64,000 bases of DNA. Origin: Corythucha ciliata (Eukaryota > Arthropoda > Insecta > Hemiptera > Tingidae). Positions 55,242-64,000 of the stretch are shown piece after piece. Each line of letters begins with the position of its first letter. The first letter of the stretch is position 1. The notes beneath the pieces were generated by a model. It made no database searches. It had not been told where the DNA came from and saw only the letters and a program-made list of their open reading frames with translations. The DNA is taken from contig CM075942.1 of the NCBI GenBank assembly GCA_038030265.1, positions 70,002,926 to 70,066,925 of the forward strand. The letters run 5' to 3'. Both the position numbers and the translations under genes were made by a program.

Positions 55242-55741
55242 NNNNNNNNNNNNNNNNNNNNNNNNNNNNNNNNNNNNNNNNNNNNNNNNNNNNNNNNNNN
55301 NNNNNNNNNNNNNNNNNNNNNNNNNNNNNNNNNNNNNNNNNNNNNNNNNNNNNNNNNNNNNNNNNNNNNNNNNNNNNNNNNNNNNNNNNNNNNNNNNNNN
55401 NNNNNNNNNNNNNNNNNNNNNNNNNNNNNNNNNNNNNNNNNNNNNNNNNNNNNNNNNNNNNNNNNNNNNNNNNNNNNNNNNNNNNNNNNNNNNNNNNNNN
55501 NNNNNNNNNNNNNNNNNNNNNNNNNNNNNNNNNNNNNNNNNNNNNNNNNNNNNNNNNNNNNNNNNNNNNNNNNNNNNNNNNNNNNNNNNNNNNNNNNNNN
55601 NNNNNNNNNNNNNNNNNNNNNNNNNNNNNNNNNNNNNNNNNNNNNNNNNNNNNNNNNNNNNNNNNNNNNNNNNNNNNNNNNNNNNNNNNNNNNNNNNNNN
55701 NNNNNNNNNNNNNNNNNNNNNNNNNNNNNNNNNNNNNNNNN
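55242..55741. other. Assembly gap, 500 N
   Basis: Exactly 500 N. It removes the N-terminal and catalytic parts of the pogo transposase; sequence beyond it is minisatellite, so the junction may hide a misassembly. Confidence 0.99.
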
Positions 55742-56165
55742 AGTAAAGTCAGTTTGGCCATCTTTAAAGCGGCGCATCCACCAGTTTGGTTGTTTTTAGC
55801 GTGCTTAGTCCCATGAAGGTTATAGTTTGACCATTATTGGCGCGCCAATGGTCAATTTTGCAGCCTACAGGGCAGGAATCATCAGTTTAGGCATATTCAG
55901 GGCGTGAACCGTCAGTTTAGCCAATTTTTTGCACTTGGAGTCCAGTTTGGCTATTTTTAGAGAGGTACCTAATTGCCAATTTTTAGGGTATAATTAGTCG
56001 CAGTTTAGCCGTTTTCAAAAGGCACAAATCGTCAGTTTTGCTATTTTGGGAGCGATTATAGTCAGTTTAGCCGTTTTTATGGCGGGAATAGCTATTTCTA
56101 GGTAGTAATAAATCGCTGTTGAGTCCTTTTTAGTAGAGCGAAGGACACAATTTCCCCAAGCCCCC
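55742..56165 (-). repeat. ~30-bp minisatellite, inverted relative of 16060-17510
   Basis: Units near GTCAGTTTAGCCATTTTTAG followed by GGCGNGAAT, the reverse complement of the 16060-17510 unit. About ten copies. Confidence 0.75.
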
Positions 56166-56169
56166 CCCC

Positions 56170-56560
56170 CTTGAGGAAATCCTGGATCAGCCGTCTGCTC
56201 AAAGATATATCCCTTAATGTAGATAAAAAGCTCATTCGCTGCTCAACTCGAGAAAATACGTGGCTGAAGTGGACAAGACGCGATCATTCGCTGCTGAAAC
56301 GGGGGAAAACGAATAAATCGCGGATCAATTTGGGAAAACTTGTTAATTCACGGCTAAAATTGTGAAAAAGTGCTTATATCGCGGCAAAAATTGGGAAAAC
56401 ACCAATTCGTGGTTACTATACATGGCAAGTTTCGGGCTAAAACTCAGAATTAAGAGAGAGTTAATCGGACTTACGAGCTTATCCGCTGGGAAAATAGAGA
56501 AAAATAGAGTTAATTCGCATTTTCCGCAAGAGTGGATTTATGGTGTGTAACCCCTCCCAA
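56170..56560 (-). repeat. 29-31 bp minisatellite family, block D (reverse)
   Basis: Degenerate units near AATTCGCGGCTAAAATTGAG followed by AAAA, in reverse orientation. Confidence 0.65.
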
Positions 56561-56584
56561 GACAAAAACCTAGATCCGCCACTG
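56561..56584. mobile_element. hAT-like end, reversed (GGATC...CACTG)
   Basis: TAGATCCGCCACTG is the inverse of the CAGTGGCGGATC end seen at 1911 and 41131. The left partner may lie in the preceding repeats or the gap. Confidence 0.4.
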
Positions 56585-56639
56585 GATTGGGTTCATTTGT
56601 TGTGTAAAAATATCTACACCAGCACTATATGCATCAAGC

Positions 56640-56750
56640 TTTTTGGATCACACCGAGACCGAGACTAAGTCTCGAGAAAATGAGACTTAGTCTCGGTCTC
56701 GGTCCAGAAAATGCAATCTCGATCTCGGTCTCGGTGCATCACTATGTGAA
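56640..56750. repeat. MITE remnant with a perfect 22-bp hairpin
   Basis: ACCGAGACCGAGACTAAGTC plus TC at 56652-56673 pairs perfectly with 56682-56703 around the 8-nt loop GAGAAAAT. Nearby GTGCATCACTA resembles a hAT-type MITE end. Confidence 0.75.
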
Positions 56751-56754
56751 ACGC

Positions 56755-56965
56755 ACCTGAAACATCCAACATTGCAGCGACGACTGTTCCATTTTCCGAA
56801 AATGAAGTTAGAATGTCGGGCGGTAAGTTGAGCTATGCTATCCGTGCAGGAGCGACCCTTTCGAAAGCCGAATTGACTTGTTGGGAGAATCCTATTGTGT
56901 TCTAGCCAGTATTCGAGTCTATTTTTGAGAACCCCCTCAAAAAACTTGCAATTTAACGAAAATTG
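56755..56965 (-). pseudogene. LINE (Jockey-like) reverse transcriptase fragment
   Basis: Minus strand: FEGVLKNRLEYWLEHNRILP, TSQFGFRKGRSCTDSIAQL, then in a shifted frame DILTSFSENGTVVAAMLDVS plus GAFH (RT motif A). These are RT blocks 1-3 of a Jockey/CR1-like LINE. About 70 codons survive; both ends are cut. Confidence 0.8.
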
Positions 56966-58675
56966 TGCTTGGAAACATCCAATTTCGCGGATATTTGCCT
57001 CCAGAATGTTGCGAATTTGTTGAGAGTATGGCGGCGTATGGGCCTCGTCAACCCAGGACGCTGTTGCGGTGGTCTTGGTCGTGTAGTCAGAGCCCACAAA
57101 AAAAAAACTTACAAACTTGCAATTTCATACTGATATTTTTAGCACCGAAACTTGAAATAAGCGTCCAAATTCAAAAACGTCTACTAATGATTATAGCACA
57201 GTGCTCCCTCGCTTTTTTCGTTAACGTATTTTACTGTTTTCTCAAATCATTTTAAAAAACAAAACATAAGCATCTTTCAACAATGGGTCAAATGAGGTAG
57301 GAAATATTCAAATTTAACCGCTGATTTGTTTGAGAATTCAACCCCTATTTTCACCCCCTCCCCCTTGTACGATTTTGACGAAATTGATAGGGGACCCTCT
57401 GCTAGCCAACACATATATTCCCCGAAAATGTCATCAAATTCGGATAAAAACTATGGAAGATATGCTTGTTACAAGGATTTGCGGACAGACAGACAGACAC
57501 GAAACCGAAATTGTTCAGGAAGGTATAAAACGTGAAGTGCAAGTGGAAATTTCTATTTTAAAGAAGAAAAAAAAAATATTTCCTAAAACTGAAAACAATG
57601 CTTCCGTAGCTCGAAAGCAAAAGATCCAATATATACCAGGTGAAAGCCGCAACGGGAAGTATAAAGTAAATAAAACCTAATTTTCAAGTTTTACTGAAAT
57701 CGGGACAAGTTGACCCCAAAATGTAACAATTAACCCTAAACTAATTAAAAAAACATAAAGCCGGTGACCTTTTCGCTGTTCGCCGATAAACGTATAAATT
57801 ATTATGTGAATAATATTTTCTGTACGCTAAACTGTACAATGAGCTTGTGCTAGAAAAGTAAATTCGGAGGTTTTCAATGCAAACAAGTCAGAAGAGGTGA
57901 CCCTGAATTTTTGGGGGACAATCGACTCAACAAGGAGCATTTTTCTATTTTTTTTTTTTTTTTTCTCTTTCGGTTTTTCGTTCGATGTGCTGTTCCACAC
58001 TCGTTTTCTTGGCTCTTTTCAGCGTAAAACCCACCAAGGTCTCAATTCTCATTTGCTTTTTCCATTGTTGTCGTTCGGATTGTCCCAAGCCTTTTTTTTT
58101 TATTATTTTAACCACACTTTAGTCGTTCTTTGTTTGCGTTGTTCCGTCTATTATTCGCGTACTATTTGTTTCACGAGAGGAAGAGGCAGGGATTCTGTCA
58201 GCATTGTGATTGGGAACTTGCGCATTTTTCTAATACTGAAGGGATTTTTTGTTTTTTGTTTCTTTCAAAGGACTCTGACTCGTGGCCGTTGCTCTTTGAA
58301 ATTGTTTTTTTTTTTTTTTTTTTTAAATGAATTGTTAAAAATTCCGAGTGGGACAACGATGACGTCAATTAGCGGTTTTGACGAGTAGAACGTTGCTGCG
58401 GTAAGAAGATGGTTAACATTCTGTTTCCATGCAGCAGTAACAAAAAAATTTTCTCAAGAGAACTAAGTAAGAGCAATTTGTCTCAATTCCATTCCTTGAA
58501 CACTTATTTAAAAATCAACAGATTGATCAATCGGCTTGGTATTTTCACCAAAATCTAAATACCATTCATCCCCCCCCCTCCACTATTCTGTAACTCTTGA
58601 GGCGGCTTTACATATGGAAACTTTAAAAAGCTGAGTAGTAGGCTTCAGAACAGCGCGGAGCGCTCTGATTGGTTG
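56966..58675. other. Unrecognised stretch with T-rich runs and a GACA repeat
   Basis: A (GACA)n run at about 57485-57500 follows a GAAGATATGCTTGTTACAAG segment that looks like TE sequence. Long T runs lie at 57947-57964, 58090-58102 and 58306-58325. ORFs at 57330-57680 and 57897-58388 have low-complexity translations and no recognisable domain. Confidence 0.35.
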
Positions 58676-58740
58676 AAGCTTTGCAGTGGTTGGATCTTTG
58701 CAGTGGTTGGACCTTTGCAGTGGCTGGCCCTTCTTTGTGC
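58676..58740. repeat. 17-bp minisatellite (CTTTGCAGTGGTTGGAC)
   Basis: About four units, the reverse-complement relative of the array at 15543-15682. Confidence 0.75.
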
Positions 58741-59274
58741 GCTTGGGACGATGCTGTCGTTGGAGGTTCCTTCAAGGAGGCGCCTTCTTGGTTGTTTTGG
58801 TGTTTGGCTGCGATTGGTGCTTTACTGAGGTTTTATGGTAGGCCTTTTCGAGAAAAAAAGCGAAGGTGGCACTGGGTCTGCTAGTCACCCAGATGAAAGG
58901 GGATTCATTTAGTTTCGTCCCTGGGCTCGAATATTCTCTTCACGGTTCTGCTAGTTAGGTCCCGAACAAAATGCACCAAAGCGGGGCTGTCCCATTGCCC
59001 TCAAAAGTGGTCATAAAAGAGCGTTTGGCCTTGCCATTTACGAGTTTTCGACAGCGTGACCACCACTGCCTTTATTCGTTCTGAAAAGTGTGCAAGTGGC
59101 CAAAAACGGGTGCGTCAATTCGTGTTTTGACCAAAATCGAAGCTTTTCCTGCTATCGGGTCTTTAATACCTGTTTAATAAAACAAAAAACAATGCGATGC
59201 AATGGGGGGGGGGAAGGCGCAATAAACTTTTATGGTCCAAGGGGGCGTGACCGTGAATAGGTTAAGAACCACTG
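58741..59274. mobile_element. Non-coding stretch ending in a hAT-like end (GTTAAGAACCACTG)
   Basis: GTTAAGAACCACTG at 59261-59274 is the inverse of CAGTGGTTCTTAAC, a widespread hAT-type terminal sequence. The partner end was not found. No gene is seen in the rest. Confidence 0.4.
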
Positions 59275-59279
59275 CTCTA

Positions 59280-60720
59280 TAGAAACCGTGAATTGGTGTT
59301 TCCTCGATTTTAGCCGTGAATTAGCGGATTTTTTTTTCAAATTTATCCGCGATTTATCAGCAAATAAGCGCTTCTTACCCACAATTTAAGCGTTTTTCTT
59401 CACTTCTTATGATTAGTCATGCGGAAAAGCATTTATCACCATTCTACCCACGAATAATTAGCGTCTTTTGTTTTTTTTTTTTATTTTTGCTGATGATTAT
59501 TGCTGAATTTTAGCTGTAATTATTCCTGAATTTCAACCCTGAATCAACACAAGAATTTCCACAAAATCCGTGAATTGGCGTTTTTTCTCCATTTAGCTCC
59601 AAATGAGCGCTTTTTTGTAATATTAACCGCGAATTAACACATTTTGTCAATTTCAACCGGGAATTAGCTGTTTAGCGGTTGTTAACAGTTTTAATTGTGA
59701 ACAAGCGAGATTTCCAAGTACAGCCGTGAATTAGCGTTTTTCAATTTTAGCTTCACATGTTTTTGCCGTAAATTAGCGCCCTATTATCTCATGTTAGCCG
59801 CGAATTATTTTCCAAATTTTAGCGTTGGATGATTTCTTAATTTCAGCCGCGAATCACCGCATTCCTCAATCTTAGCTGTAAATTAGCGCATTTTCTCAAA
59901 TTGATTCGCGAATTAGCATATTTCTCCGTTTTAGCTGCTGGTAAGCGCTTTTTGCAAAAATTAGACATGAATTTAAGAATTAATTATTTTATTTTAATTT
60001 ATTCATTTGAGCGAGAATTAGCGATTTGTCTCAGTTTAAGCCGTAAATAAGCGGGTTTTTGATGACATCTGCCCGAGAATTATTTTTTTTTGTCTTAATT
60101 TTTGACGCGATGTCGAGAATTATTTCTCAATTTCACCCGCGAATAACCGATTTTTCTCAATTTCAACCGCGTGTTAGCGGATTTTCTCAAATTGATCCGT
60201 GAATTGGCGTATTTCTCCATTTTAGTCGCGAATTAGCGGTTTAATGTAATTTAAAGCGGGAATTTATATCCGCGAATTAGCAAGGTTTTCTCAATTTTAG
60301 CTGTGAATCAGTAAATTTTTCAGTTTTATCCATGTGAATTAGCGATTTTTCTCAATTTCAGTCCCGTTGTTGCTTCGAGAAATCACGAATTGACGCATTC
60401 AAAAAATGATACTCGAGCCTGCTGAGCGATGGACTGCAGTTTTTTCTCAATTATCTTCGCATTCGAGTTTTTTTTTTAGCCCCAAATTAGTGATTTAATT
60501 CGTTTATACTGAGAGTCATAGCACTTTTTCGCTAGTTCAGCCGCGAGTTTTAGCGCTTTTCCCCGCGTACTTGCCCCAAGACTGGCACATTTAGAATGCT
60601 TTCTAAATGTTTTCAATGCGTAAAACATATAGAAACTGGAGGTTAGCATATTTTCCCTGTTTTTTCGGCGAAGTTGTTTTCAAATAGCTCGAATTCGTGT
60701 AGTTTTCCTAATTTAAGTGA
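59280..60720 (+). repeat. 29-31 bp minisatellite family, block E (forward)
   Basis: About 45 degenerate units near TTTTCTCAATTTTAGCCGCG followed by AATTAGCG, same orientation as blocks A and C. Confidence 0.82.
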
Positions 60721-61189
60721 CAAATGAGCGCTTATTCTCAATATTTGACGCTAATCGACACATTAAACCCTAAGAATCCACGTGTTTTCATTTTAAAAAC
60801 TTGTCTGTGCCTTCCCCCTTCAAATTGTGGCCTCAACATCATCATCGATACACTACTGGCTGATGCCTTGTGGACGAGGGTTAAAAAGAAGGACTGTCGA
60901 GGGGGGGGGGGGGTTATCTGTATACAGCTGCCCCTTTAGGCCTGTTCTACACAATCTACACAACGAATTCCCGATTTCACCAATTCACCCGAACTCGGTT
61001 TGTCAGTCCAATGGGAAAATCGCCATATGGCGTGGGAACGCAGCCGCCTCCGATCCAAACGCTCCTAGATGGGCGTCAGCGGCATTTGAACAGAACCCTC
61101 CCTATCTACTAGGCAGAGAAGGCTCTGCCCTACAGAAAAAGGGGCCAAAATGAGCAATTTTCGTGCTACAAGAACAAGATTCTTCAAGA
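60721..61189. other. Unrecognised stretch
   Basis: Contains a G-run at about 60900-60914. Short ORFs have no recognisable motif. Confidence 0.35.
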
Positions 61190-61460
61190 ACCGAATTTCT
61201 TTCATTTGGCTCTAAAATTTGAGGGTCCTGCTTATTCTATCCGTATAAATAAATTCAGTGGATTTGTCTCTTTCAAATGGCAATTTCTTGACGATTTCCC
61301 TCATTTAAAAATCCTTTTCCACGATCAAAAGACAAATTTCTATTATTTGGCCCTTTAAAACCTCATTTGGCAGATTCTCTTCTTTAAACATCATTTTGCG
61401 GGTTTTTGTCACTTTAGAGAACCAAATGTCAAGGATTTGGCTGTTTCAAATGGAAATGTC
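61190..61460. repeat. Degenerate ~32-bp repeat (ATTTGGCYCTTTAAAA class)
   Basis: About seven loosely conserved units with TTTGGC/CATTTGGC and CTTTNAAAA cores. It is a different family from the 29-bp blocks. Confidence 0.5.
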
Positions 61461-63119
61461 GCCCACCCTTCCTTCACCTGTATCAGTATCTGCTAATAGA
61501 CTGTTTTAACTCTGATGGACTCTCCCGTGTAAGCTGTACTAGTGTTAGTGTTAGACGCTAGGGAACGGAAACAGAAAATTAACAGTAACCATAAAAAAAT
61601 AACAGAGAAATAATGGTGAGAATATTCGCAAATTTTGCTCCGAAACTGCCAGTCTTCCTTTTCTTTTAGCAGTTCTCACGGGCTTACCGCAAACAAAGAA
61701 ATAATGAAAAGGAGAAAAATCTGCTCTCACGAAAGGAACCGGCTTCTTCTCTTATTGCCTCTATTTTCTACCTCCTCTACAAAAAAAAACAACCTGCAAC
61801 CGTTTTCCAAGTAGCTGCTTTAAATTTGAAACTTCCATAAATACGAAATGTGGCCGAACTTTCGACAAGAATCAAGGGGCTGGATAAAAACACGAGTTTT
61901 ATTTTTTGATTGGAGAAAGTATTTCACTTTCTCTGTCTTTTTGATAAATAAGATAACAACGAATAAATCAACGGTCGGTTCATTCTACGTGCGTCACATA
62001 TTTACGTTTGCGTTTTGAATCTTACAATCGCAAGTGCTCCAGTTCTTCTCCATGGACCTTGATATTAATAAAAGTATTCGTGAGTAAGGTTAACAGGTTT
62101 TCAAAAGAAAAAAAAGCAGTTTCATGGATGAAACTCACGAAATTCAACTATGTCCAGCAAACAATGCCTTCAATACGATCCAATGATTTCATGTTCATGT
62201 GTAATGGCAATTGGGTATAAATAAGATGTACAATGAACTGTCGAATCAATAGAATTTCTGAAAAAATTGACACTGAACAAGACGGCCGATAAACGTGGGT
62301 GATGTAGGAAGGAAACCCCTGAAGGGAATAAGTGATTCGTGACTTCATTTTTAAGATACGTCATCCCCCAAGAGGCTCGCCTTATTTCCACCCAGAATGG
62401 AGAATGTGCGTGGTTTTTTATTCATTTATGTTTCATATAGCTATTTCTATAATGTGGCGTTTTAAATACAAGGAATACGGTGCACAGGCTGGATACTTAT
62501 GTAAAAAGTAGATTTATAAACTGGCGCAGCGATACGTATGTTTCTTTATACGCCTGTTCATTTTCGGACTGCCCCGATGCCCCGAACTACTTTTTTGCCG
62601 TTGTATTTGAGAAGGGCAAAACGTAGAGACCAGTCTAAGGGGTCAACCATGAGCTAGTGTTAAAAACTAACGCAAGCGGTAGTTGAGGACGCTTTATATG
62701 ACAAAAAATAATGCTATGACGCCATAGATACTGCGCGTAAACGGGATTTTCACGCTATGGTTGATCCCAGTTGAGTACCAACCCCCCCCCCCCCCGAAAA
62801 ACTTAAAGGTGGAAAAATTACGATCTTTAGGTTCTATGTTCTATGGGTACGTAAAAATGAGTTTTTCTGTGCGGTTGGACAGCGATATTGGCTCTTTTCG
62901 ACGATTTTCAGCCCATCCGACCTGGGGCCATTAGGAAAAACTCACGTTAGGTGGTCGCTATGGTGAGATGGTTTTATTTGTGATGAGCCGTCATTGGATT
63001 TAGCGTGCGAGATTTTTTTTTTTCTCGACATTTCTGACTAGGGTCCCTGATGAATGGAACGTTGTATAGGTGATCAGCAAAGAGTAGGTATGGCTGAATA
63101 TTCGATTTAGCCTACAAAA
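61461..63119. other. Unrecognised stretch
   Basis: No TE protein or RNA gene recognised. A C-run lies at 62780-62794 and a T-run at about 63012. Short ORFs near 62008-62391 on both strands overlap each other and look like chance frames. Confidence 0.35.
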
Positions 63120-63518
63120 GCGCTATTTTGGAGCCTAAAATTGTGAGAAAACGCGCCTTCTGCAGGCTGCAGGTAACTTCGCGGCTAAAATAAATAAAAT
63201 TCGCTGATCCCAAGTTTCTTCAGGTCCTTGAGCCGATAAATTTGAGAATGCGCACTAATATGATGTTCTTAAGGCCAGTAAACGTAACAAAAAGTGTGGA
63301 AAAAGCGCCAATATCTGTTTTGTGGTTTCTCGACGCAAATTCCGGACTAAAATGAAGAAAAAATTGCTCATTTTGCAGTGGATAGAGGCCACTTTACGAA
63401 TAAAATCAGAACAAAAATTCTCACGAGCTGTTCTTTGGCCAAACTCTGTTGGCTGAAATGGTGAAAAAGGGCTAATTCAAAGATGTAAAAGTGAAAAAAA
63501 AAAATGCACCTATATTTG

Positions 63519-63562
<44 letters not shown>

Positions 63563-64000
63563 ACGAACAAAAAAAAAAACAAGAAAAAACGCAAGGTAGG
63601 GCTGAATTTAAGAGTGGGGCTTAAATGGAAAATTCTCTACGGAAATCGCGAAAAACGATAATTCACGAAATTAAGAAAAATGATTAATTATCAGCTAAAA
63701 TTAGTTGAAGTGATGATGAGAAAAATCACTAATAAAATCGCTGCTAAAAGGCAAATCACGAATGAAATTGACAAAAACCGTTAATTAGCGGCTAAAATTC
63801 GAAAAAAGGCCAATTCTCAGCCAAAATTGGAAAGAATCACTAATTAATTTGGGCCTCCAGTCGAGTAAAATCGCTAATTCGCGGATAAAGTCTAGAACAA
63901 ACAATAATTTGCTGATACAAAAATGAAAAGACCGCTAATTTAGTAGGTAGCCAAAATTGAGAGAAACCCTGATTCACGGCTAAAATTTAGGAAAACGCTG
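63120..64000 (-). repeat. 29-31 bp minisatellite family, block F (reverse), with a long poly(A)
   Basis: Units near AATCGCTAATTCGCGGCTAA followed by AATTGAGAAA in reverse orientation. An A-run of about 40 bp at 63520-63560 interrupts it. The block continues past the window. Confidence 0.78.

Noticed and set aside
54899..55777. 292-codon minus ORF across the second N gap
   Set aside because: Only the part at 54899-55241 is real pogo coding sequence. The right of the gap is minisatellite, so continuity across the gap is not supported.
57897..58388. 163-codon plus-strand ORF
   Set aside because: Its translation is dominated by phenylalanine runs from T homopolymers, has no domain, and overlaps another low-complexity frame.

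Overview
This window is eukaryotic, AT-rich and almost wholly made of transposable elements. Ty3/gypsy, BEL/Pao, Penelope-like, two LINE types, hAT, pogo, PIF/Harbinger and many foldback MITEs occur together, with low-complexity minisatellites and two 500-N assembly gaps (32669-33168, 55242-55741). This fits an invertebrate, most likely arthropod, heterochromatic or intergenic region. I cannot name the species from sequence alone. Only one short stretch (13287-13695, minus) looks like spliced host coding sequence, and I do not recognise the gene.

Layout. 1-2000: a deleted gypsy pol, a BESS-motif fragment, a Penelope-like RT fragment and a Harbinger transposase tail. 2085-3838: diverged repeats and a 20-bp minisatellite. 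4997-11783: hAT-like ends enclosing a decayed hAT transposase (minus) and gypsy element 1. 11784-15990: mostly unrecognised, with the host exon candidate. 16060-17915: a ~30-bp minisatellite with a 175-bp inverted duplication. 17916-28612: gypsy 2 fused to gypsy 3, the latter split by a complete BEL/Pao element with identical 183-bp LTRs and a 5-bp target duplication. 28613-32000: a non-LTR element with a probable C-terminal restriction-like endonuclease. 33480-42000: a LINE tail, an unclassified TIR element, foldback MITEs and a palindromic element carrying tRNA-like sequence. 42618-45020: a hAT-like element with a perfect 8-bp target duplication that has a minisatellite inside it. 46165-55241: a pogo-like transposase split by an 8.27-kb gypsy element (gypsy 4). 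55742-64000: minisatellite blocks, a small LINE RT fragment and MITE ends.

The outstanding feature is gypsy 4 (46605-54873). It has near-identical ~1.05-kb LTRs, an AGTT target duplication and an uninterrupted pol frame. The pol begins with a complete AMSH-type JAMM/MPN+ deubiquitinase domain ahead of protease, RT, RNase H and integrase. All JAMM catalytic and zinc residues are present, and so are the four ligands of the second, AMSH-specific zinc site. Gag and Pol overlap in the -1 register at a canonical A AAA AAC slippery heptamer, so the deubiquitinase domain would be made only as part of Gag-Pol. A retroelement that carries its own K63-type deubiquitinase is the best candidate here for an undescribed system.
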